The position numbers were made by a program, and so were the translations under genes. DNA of 64,000 nt from Isoetes taiwanensis (lineage: Eukaryota; Streptophyta; Lycopodiopsida; Isoetales; Isoetaceae). Shown here one piece after another: positions 56,400 through 64,000 of the stretch (position 1 is its first letter; every line of letters begins with the position of its first letter). The stretch spans positions 3,072,852 to 3,136,851 of the forward strand of contig JAJEKV010000015.1 of NCBI GenBank assembly GCA_021234155.1, written 5' to 3'. The notes under the pieces were generated by a model. It made no database searches, had not been told where the DNA came from, and worked only from the letters and a program-made list of their open reading frames with translations.

Positions 56400-58180
56400 C
56401 ATCTAACAGAAGGAAGTTAGATGATTATCGGTATTCACGTCCGGCGTGTTATACTTATTTATATTATCTGACTTATATATATTATTATAGAGGGCTGCCT
56501 AACACTGATAATTGGGGCCATCTGAGCCTTCTAAATTGCCACGTGGAAAAATGGATGGCTGTGATGGCTTGGTTAATTTTTTGTCTGCGACATGCTTCCC
56601 CGCTATGATTTGTTGATTCCGTTGCTGTCGATGCTCCAGTGATTGCTTGGACAACATCTATCTTTGTGGGATCTGCCTCACGGTATGGTGGATATGGCTA
56701 GAACCGACTAAATGGAAGGCTTTAAATCATATGATGGCATTTCTTTTTACCCTAAGGTCGCTTAATGCAAATTTCGGCAGCATAAAAACAGAAGGAGGCG
56801 GCCATACTGCAAGTTTCGGCTGCAAAAAATCAGATGGAGGCGGTTTTTGGGGTGATTCGGGTGCACATGCGCTCGGATATCATCTGATATCATGCCGATT
56901 CATGGCCAGCAACACTCCAATCTGAGAAAAAATCAATGCAGGATATGATTGGCAAGGAGTCCGGGCACTGGCAATTGCTCAAGGTGAATACAATTTTGCT
57001 GTATTCTATCTAAATAGGAGATAATCTGGCAGTATAGCTATGCAGGTTTATGAATTCAAGATATTTATTAGCTGGATTTCCATCTCTTGATTCTGAAGCC
57101 CATCCCTTTTTCATAAGCAGTGAGAGATAAGGTATAGAATCTATTAGTTTCATGCAAAAATCCTTTGTTCTTTCTAGATTCTAGTGCTGTTTGACGATAC
57201 ATGTTCTACAGGGGAGATGCTTCTAAGCTGTGCATATTCTAGAACTTGCCTGCATGCCATTCAAAGTGATCACTTGGATAATTTGTGCAATGTGATTTTG
57301 CTTGAAATAATCTTTAAACTTCCATTCAGGGTAATACTCTTGGAATGTTAACATCCGCATTCCCTTTTTTATGCAGGCCTGTCATCCTTGTGGTCTTGCA
57401 TATTTTGGAGCTTATCTCATGTTACTTAAGGTGATGATTTGCAGTTGTTTTTAGGGAAATTGAATTATTTATGCATGTTTTTTTGGGCTAGACCTTAGTT
57501 ATCAACGATCCTGTAAGAAGCAAGCCATCAATAACTCCACTTTTCAATTCATGGCTTGCTTCAATTGCAAGTCTTGCTCATTGCTAGATAAATGGTATTT
57601 AGAAGAGAATCTGATGATCCCAGGGTTTCTTAAGCTACCCTAGACTATTTGAACTGGATAAGGCTTTATTAGTACCAAGGGTGCAAAGGCAGTACATCAA
57701 TTTATTGGTTTGTCTACGAGCTTGAAAAGTTTGCAGAATGCAAGGATGTGAGCTTTTTTTAAGAGACCTTTCTGAGTCAAGGTCATTCTCGGTCATTCTC
57801 AAATGTGAGAATGGAGGATCTAGAGAAAGACGTTTCTCTGCCATGTTCAAGCAGCAATCGTGACATTCAAATGCAAATCGTGTAAATCCAGATGCTAATT
57901 CCATTGTAGCAAATTCATATTCATTCTGCACATTTCATTGCAGTTTATTTAGCAACAGAAGTAATTTACAGATGTCTCCAACATCATTAGAATAAGGAGG
58001 ATTGGGGATCATCCGATGGAGTTTCAGTTGTTGCTGGTGCTGCAACAGTGACTAACATATAGTCTTATATGATTGGGAAACCTTTATTTGGTGAGAGTGA
58101 CCTTGCATGCAGGGGCAATGAATTCCCATGAGTTGACGACCTTTTATTTGTTGAAGAATGCCTATGCAGAAAACAATTAC
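56400..58180. other. Unassigned AT-rich DNA
   Basis: No recognised domain. Short open frames (for example 56647-56925) have no family signature. Confidence 0.35.
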
Positions 58181-58186
58181 TGCTCG

Positions 58187-58406
58187 GATATAAAAAGCAG
58201 GACTGCGAACTAGATAAAGAACATGATGCAAAAAAGATGAAAATCCATACTATCATGCATTTAAGCTGGCATCCTGGAACTTGGCCTATGCTTTGCCATT
58301 TTAATTTGCAGATATAAAAAACCAGGACTGTGAAGGAGATAAAGAACATGATGCAAGGAAGGTGAAAATCCATGGAACTTGGGCCAACGCTTTGCTATCT
58401 TAATCT
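58187..58406. repeat. ~124-bp imperfect tandem duplication
   Basis: GATATAAAAAGCAGGACTGC ... AGATAAAGAACATGATGCAA ... GAAAATCCAT at 58187 recurs at 58311, with a ~25-bp segment missing from the second copy. Confidence 0.8.
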
Positions 58407-58409
58407 CAC

Positions 58410-60175
58410 AACGTTACATCATGCCCGAACTAGTTAGGTATTTAGATTGTTTTCCTACTAATTGCAAATTCCTTTCCAATACATGCTCTCTTATAATTCT
58501 TCATTGTACAACTGGCTTCAACAACAGCGATTTCTAACAAGGAGGTTCTGCACATTCTTGTTGCTGAGTCACCAGCGGATATCGGTCCATAGCAGAAGCC
58601 ATTTACAACATTATATGGCAGTAGTCCTGCAAATGGAGGCCTTCCAGCCGCTTCCAGCCATATGATTCTAAGATCACGCTACAAAAGGAATCTGTAAGCA
58701 ACTTGATAGCATTTCGTTCCAGAGAGTTGCAAGGGTCGTAGACAAAGTTATGCCAGTTCCAACATAGGCAACACTTATTCCTCCAAAAATCAACAGCTTA
58801 TATGATACACAAAAAGATACACAAAAACTAGGACTGTTAAAAAATGCACAACAAAAAATTGATCTTCAACAAACAATTGATGCAGTTAGTAGAAAGAAGG
58901 GTGCTTACAGCTGGTACTTCACCATCAGATGATGGAATTACATATGGAAATGTGAATACTGGTTCTATTTGATAGATAGAATGGAGCAAGGAAAGAAGTT
59001 TTATATACATGATGCGTTTGCTTGAGCTAAAAAACGAGCATAATGAATAGTTTTATTGTCAACTTCTTGATATCTGAACGTTTTGCACATCTAGATGGAT
59101 TTGAGTTGAAAAAGACTAAAATATTTCAGCTGATTATACTTTTCGTCTATTAGTTGCAGGTGTAGGGGCTCTATGGAGTTGCCACTGTCATCTATGGGAG
59201 TTGTTGATCTATGATGAGAGAGATTCTGCGATGAAACATCTAGCTGCCATGATATGGATAGAGTCTATTGGTAAAAAATGCACTTGGCTTGTCGTTTGAT
59301 AGATAAATAAACTACTAAAAGTTAGTTTCATCATTCATTTTGATGATACTCACACGTTGTGTGAGATGTGATACCTTCTTATTAGACAAGCATGAAAATG
59401 TTAAACTAAGTTTGTGGCCCTCTTATTACAAGCATGAAAATATTAAACTATGTCGCCCATACAAAATACACCATTAACTCAGGACCTAACAACATACATT
59501 ACCAATTGTTTTGATGCCCTCATATTCCTTACGTATCTTCTACTCAACAACTAGATGATGTAGTGGCAAACCACCTAATTCCTCGATATTGGAACTTTTG
59601 GAACCATGAACAACTACCTTGGGTTGTTTGAGAACTATAAACATCAATTCAATTCAATTCAATCCCTAAAGAATGGACGCAAATTTGATCAATGATGGAA
59701 TACGAAATTCAATTCTTAAAGAATAAATGCTTATTTGATCAATGATGGAATCCTTAAAGCCATGAATCAAACAGTCTTAGGTTCTTTACGAATGCTTTAA
59801 AAAGAAAAATGTACTTGGTGTATGGTAAATGTCCATGTAGGGATATGGATAAAGTTTATTGGTGAGAAAAATGCACTTGGCCGTATCTTAAATGTCACTT
59901 TGGACCACTACTTATATTTGCACCATGAGAATAATATAATTATCAGCATTAAATCCTACTCAACTAAATCTTCTAGTGGCCTTAAAGAAGCATCAACAAT
60001 AAACAACCAACCACGCACTCCAATGTTTTCACTCTCTTCTCATATGCTCTCCCTTCCTACCTTTGCACAGTCTCAATGGTGCTTGAATTTCATGAATAAA
60101 TTTCATATAAAACATGTTGCACTAGCTAGATTCATACAACTTCCAAAAAGCTCTAAGATATTTTAGAATGTTATA
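58410..60175. other. Unassigned AT-rich DNA with small dispersed repeats
   Basis: No gene is recognised. Phrases such as GGATAGAGTCTATTGGTAA (59257) and GGATAAAGTTTATTGGTGA (59847), and GATCAATGATGGAAT (59688 and 59735), show local duplication. Confidence 0.35.
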
Positions 60176-60178
60176 GAA

Positions 60179-60720
60179 GTTCTAGAATGTTCTAGAAAGT
60201 TTTCTAGAACTTTCTAGAACATTCTAGAACACCTCAACCTAAAATAGAAGTTGCTAAGAATAGTAAATTTTGAAAAGTTTCTAAAATAGTAATTTTTTGC
60301 TTGCTAAAATCTAAGGAAATGCCATAAAATCTAAGGGAATGTTCTAGAAAGTTCTAGAATGAACTTTGATTGGTAGCATGAATAAGCACCTCAACCTAAA
60401 ATAAAAGTTGCTAAGAATAGTTTATTTTGAAAAGTTCCTAAAAATAGTAACATTTTACTGGAATCTAAGGGAATCTGAGGGAACGTCATAAAATCTAAGG
60501 GATTATTCTAGGAAGTTCTAGAATGGGCTTTGACTAGTCAACTCATAAGGACTTCTCACAGAATCTAAGAAAATCTCATGAAATTTAAGGGAATTTAAGT
60601 TCGAGGATGAGCTTTGACCTAAAATAGAAGTGAATAGTAACTCTTGAAAAGTCTCTAAAAATAATAATTTTGGCTGGAATTCAAAGGAATCTCATAAAAT
60701 CTAAAGAAATCTAAGGAAGA
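60179..60720. repeat. TTCTAGAA array and ~160-230 bp degenerate tandem repeats
   Basis: 60179-60230 holds five TTCTAGAA blocks spaced by 2-4 bp, forming an inverted repeat with 21-bp perfect arms (60179-60199 and 60210-60230). Then a unit beginning CCTAAAATAGAAGTTGCTAAG is repeated three times (about 60238, 60396 and 60617), with further TTCTAGAA words at about 60343 and 60352. TTCnnGAA alternation is the heat-shock element pattern. Confidence 0.8.
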
Positions 60721-61009
60721 GTCTTCATAAACTCTTAGAAAACTAGAACATGCACAAACTGGAACATGCACCATAGGATCGATTAAAAAACTTGTATATG
60801 TATATATACATGCTATTTTTTAGCAACCTCCCTATATTAGGGATCTATATTACTATTAGTTGTAAAAAGATTTTACCTTTGTCAGCTCATATTTATCTGC
60901 TAGAGTAATAGATCCGAAATATTAATGTACTTTCTTACACAACAATTAGTTACTGCACATGATGAATACTCGATTTGCGCTTAAATTTCTATCTTCTTGT
61001 GTTCAAGTG

Positions 61010-61320
61010 GGAAAAGCCCAGCGTGTTATAATGATAGACTCACAAAAAAATAGACACGCCTAGCGTGTTAAAATTAAGAGCTGAAACAAACTATGTACAC
61101 GCTTGGCGTGCATTAGGAGGGAGAAAATTTTTTACATGCCCAACGTGTTATAACTAATAATAGATTCAAGAAAAAAAAAATATACACGCTTGGCATGCAT
61201 TGGGCAGGGGGAAAAAAAACCTATACACCTTCGATAGATAAGTAGATAGATAAAGGCAAGCATTTAAGAACACGCTTAGCATGTATTCATTAGCATCAAA
61301 AACTCACGCCAGGCGAGTTT
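61010..61320. repeat. Second CACGCC/GGCGTG motif array
   Basis: Cores lie at 61055-61067, 61098-61110, 61135-61147, 61185-61197, 61271-61283 and 61305-61317, most followed by TTATAA or CATT words; a partial one lies at 61018 and another at 62091-62103. The core is the same as in the 45.1-48.9 kb region, but the flanking words differ. Confidence 0.8.
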
Positions 61321-63100
61321 TATATTTTTGCTTTAAGAGTTTTCTAAGAAGATCTAACCCTTTGTAAAATGTAATACAAAACTATAATATATAAGGTTAA
61401 CTGATGTAAACTCTAATCCTTCTTTGTAAAATGTGATACAGAACTAGAGATTATAAGGTTAACTGTTCATAACAGAAACTTGCATGCCACACCATGTTTC
61501 ATTCGAGAAGAAAAACTCAACGATTTACTAGAGGAAAAAAGAAGCAGATGAAGTTTATAAAAAGCTATGCTTGCTTTCATAAACATCATCTGCTTCCACT
61601 GCCTCGAGTGAGATCATTGATCTTCTCTTCGCGGGTTAAACCTATTATAGACATGCATCTTATAATTAAATCAGAACTGACCTTGAACTTTGAGGCCTTT
61701 GTTGAACGCGTAGAGTTGCGATATCCTTTGTAGCTTCTGGTACAGATGCTTTTTTTTTTCCTGTGGAAAAAAAAGGGACAGAGTCTTGAGGTAAGTTTAG
61801 GAGGCTCGCATGCAAACATGCAATTGTCGAAACCAAACATGCAAAACCCAGAAGGCTAAAAATTATTGAAACCAAACCTGCTCACCAAGATTTAAGCACG
61901 TTAAGCTAATGGAAATGCAAACCCAAGAATGCTAGGAAGGCAGAACAGAACACAATGGAAGTGCAATCGTCCGAATCATATGGAAGAAAGGAAGAATAGA
62001 GAATTTTGAGAGCGTGAATTAGATTTATATAGGCACAATTAGAAATTTAGGTCTTACTAATTAGCGTGAATATTTGATTGCCTGATATAACACGCCAGGC
62101 GTACAGTCTTCCCGCCAGGTATAGCATCCAGAGATATATAGAGAATATTGCATTCAATGCAATAAATTCTCACGGCTACCTTTTCGAAAATCAAAATTTA
62201 GACATTTTATATGTCTTTTCCTTATATTTTCACGGCTAAATTTTCGATAATTAAAATTTGGATATATTTTAGAGGTCATTTCCTTGTTCTTTAAGCTCGT
62301 TATTAGAAGTTTTTGACACGCTTTATTAAATTAGGATTATTGCCATGAAATTTCTTGTTTTAAATAATATCGTTTATATCCATTGTTATTATTAAATTAA
62401 ACCTATTTCCAAGGAATTTCTTGCTTTTTGAATATTTTGATTTACCTTTATATATTCATTTTTCTTATGGTATTGAATTATTTCCTACTCATTGACTAAA
62501 AAGGGTGCAATTTATCTAGGTCAATGGTGCCTCTCCAACTCAAGATGATGTGCAAAATATTGATAAACGTCACTAAGGAAGCGCCTCCTACCGAAAATGT
62601 TGAAGAAAAACAAATAGTCTTCTATAGTAGGGTGCAACGGAGGAACAAGAAGGTGGGAATCATGCACTAGTGCAACAAGGAAATAATAAGCCAAGGAGTC
62701 ATTGTACTAGCAGATCCTGGTCAAGTTGTTAATGATGAAAGGCTAGGGGAGGACAATCTTGGTATTGCAATTTCTAAGTTGGAAGACAACTGAAAAGGTA
62801 AGGGTTGGGGTGACAAGGAATGTTTTGGTTGTGTCAAGCAATTAGAGGTTCCTTGCATCATGGCATGGCCTATAACTAGTGTTCAATTTGTGGAGCACCT
62901 TTTTCCAGAGCCAGAGATTGTTGAGGATAATGATTGTCTTGATCCTGATCTATTAGTAGTGGGTATCCTAAACCTAAACAAAAGGGGAGAACCAGAGTAT
63001 CTTGATGTGATTTGGTCACCACAATGTACGCAAGCATATTGACCTTAGTTTGTAGACCTATAGATATAAAAACAATTTGTATTATCGATGCAATTTTCGT
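61321..63100. other. Unassigned DNA next to the CACTA transposase
   Basis: There are short coding-like pieces on the plus strand at 62520-62800 and 62860-63042 (FPEPEIVEDNDCLDPDLLVV), with stops between them. Because the transposase lies on the other strand, these are probably from a different decayed element. Confidence 0.3.
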
Positions 63101-63142
63101 ATAAAAAATGCCCTCAAAATAAATAAAAAGAACAAGAAGATA

Positions 63143-64000
63143 CCGTTACATATGCTAAGACCAGGATAGTCATGCATTGTCCACATTAATATAGCTTTCA
63201 GTGTAAATCTTTGCTCCCTAGATATTCTCTTAGAGATATCTACCATGGGAACACCACTCCATAGAGTTTTCAAGTCGTCAAGTAAGGGTGATAGATATAC
63301 ATCAAAATTTTTAGGTTGTGAAGGGCCTGCAACATCAAGACTCAGCATGATTAAAGATTCCCACTACATTATATTAAAAAAAAAAAGTATTCCTAATAGG
63401 ACCAAATGAATTGTACAAACCTGGAATTATCATTCTCAAGATGATATGACCCCGTTTGACGGACTCATGTGGAGGGATGTTGTAGTTTACAAGCATCACT
63501 GGCCATGTGGACCACGAGGCTGTCCGTTGCAAAAAAGGATTGAAACCATCTGTTACGAGATCAAAGTGAATATGTCTTGGTTCATTTTGAAATTTGGGCC
63601 ATCTGTTATTTATAAATCTCCATGCCTCCGAATCAGCGGAAATGCACATAACTCCATCACAACTATAGTTATTTACATGCCAACCCATCAAGGCAGCAAT
63701 CTCCTTTGTCCTAAACATATGTTTAAGTCTAGGAATTATAGAAAAATACCGCAATACCTTGCATGGAAAGGTTGAGCCTTGGACATCTTTACGGTACCTC
63801 GACTCGTTAGATTTAGGACAACGAACCATATCCTTGGTGTCCTTATAATATAAGGTACACTCGTTTGGACATACATGGATATTCTCGAAGTATCAGTTGT
63901 CAGACATTATCCTACCAAGAGAGCCAAGTTGATTAGTGACACTAAACGTGAGACTATGGTGAATGTTAGGGGTTCAGATTGTTGTTGGAGTGGTTCTATG
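63143..64000 (-). CDS. CACTA (En/Spm) transposase Tnp2, partial
   Basis: Transposase of a CACTA DNA transposon, running off the right edge. The first exon, entered from about 63890 (FENIHVCPNECTLYYKDTKD), continues FPCKVLRYFSIIPRLKHMFR, TKEIAALMGWH, ADSEAWRFINNRWPKFQNEP, DLVTDGFNPF and TWPVMLVNYNIPPHES to a donor at 63421. A GT-AG intron (63420-63327) joins in frame to GPSQPKNFDVYLSPLLDDLK then TLWSGVPMVDISKR and LMWTMHDYPGLSICNG, ending at a donor near 63143. All of this matches the Tnp2 family order (CP-x-C/SRY; PCKVLRYFPIIPRLqrMFr; DGFNPF; TWPVilvNYNlPPw; LDDLk-x-LW-x-GV; HDYPa). The reading is intact across both exons, so the element may be fairly young. A stop just upstream of FENI (about 63893) marks an intron edge or a lesion. 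Confidence 0.8.

Overview
This is nuclear DNA from a land plant with a large, repeat-rich genome. The gene content points to a seed-free lineage with swimming sperm, most likely a fern or lycophyte. The main evidence is a complete 28-exon gene (27013-37411, + strand) for a coiled-coil protein whose N-terminus resembles CEP135/BLD10. That is a basal-body and blepharoplast protein kept by plants with flagellated sperm and lost from flowering plants. Plant-type G-lectin receptor kinase, Ty3/gypsy, hAT, CACTA and LINE sequences fit this. I see no rRNA gene, no convincing intact tRNA gene, and no prokaryotic or organellar block.

Layout. 1-3080: an unidentified minus-strand reading frame at the edge, four tRNA-like 70-75 bp repeats, and about 750 bp of polypurine DNA. 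3085-14190: a tandem array of ten ~1.1 kb GC-rich units plus a partial unit, with a higher-order arrangement marked by an extra segment X. 14200-20100: a mosaic of gene fragments (including a SNF2 helicase exon), an ACGT/GACGTCGCA palindrome tract, and a decayed gypsy Gag with a polypurine tract and LTR start. 20298-22369: a G-type lectin receptor-like kinase lacking most of its lectin domain and carrying a 50-bp intron-like tandem duplication. 22748-24940: two decayed LINE pieces. 26200-37850: the CEP135/BLD10-like gene, with LINE remnants in introns 13 and 21. 38640-41870: short tandem repeats, an LTR flanked by both a polypurine tract and a primer-binding site, and gypsy integrase/chromodomain remains on the minus strand.

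44402-49440 is the most unusual part. It is a decayed minus-strand coding unit. Its pieces include a ParB/sulfiredoxin-like segment with a GQHS motif, several unidentified charged exons, and an FCP1/NIF-type HAD phosphatase-like exon. The unit is studded with near-palindromic CACGCCTGGCGTG-type motifs. One end of the unit is repeated at 54630-55240. Between the copies lies a tract of ~65-bp inverted-repeat units bounded by GGATCACACCA, one of them split by a hAT element (51069-53280) with perfect termini and an 8-bp target duplication. 55490-62100 holds a CACTA-type fragment, small duplications, a TTCTAGAA (heat-shock-element-like) array and a second CACGCC/GGCGTG array. The right edge holds a CACTA Tnp2 transposase running out of the window on the minus strand.

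Two host genes are well supported: CEP135/BLD10-like (intact) and the receptor kinase (incomplete). Nearly everything else is repeat-derived. Exon boundaries were read by eye from GT/AG sites and frame continuity. No alignment or expression evidence was available.
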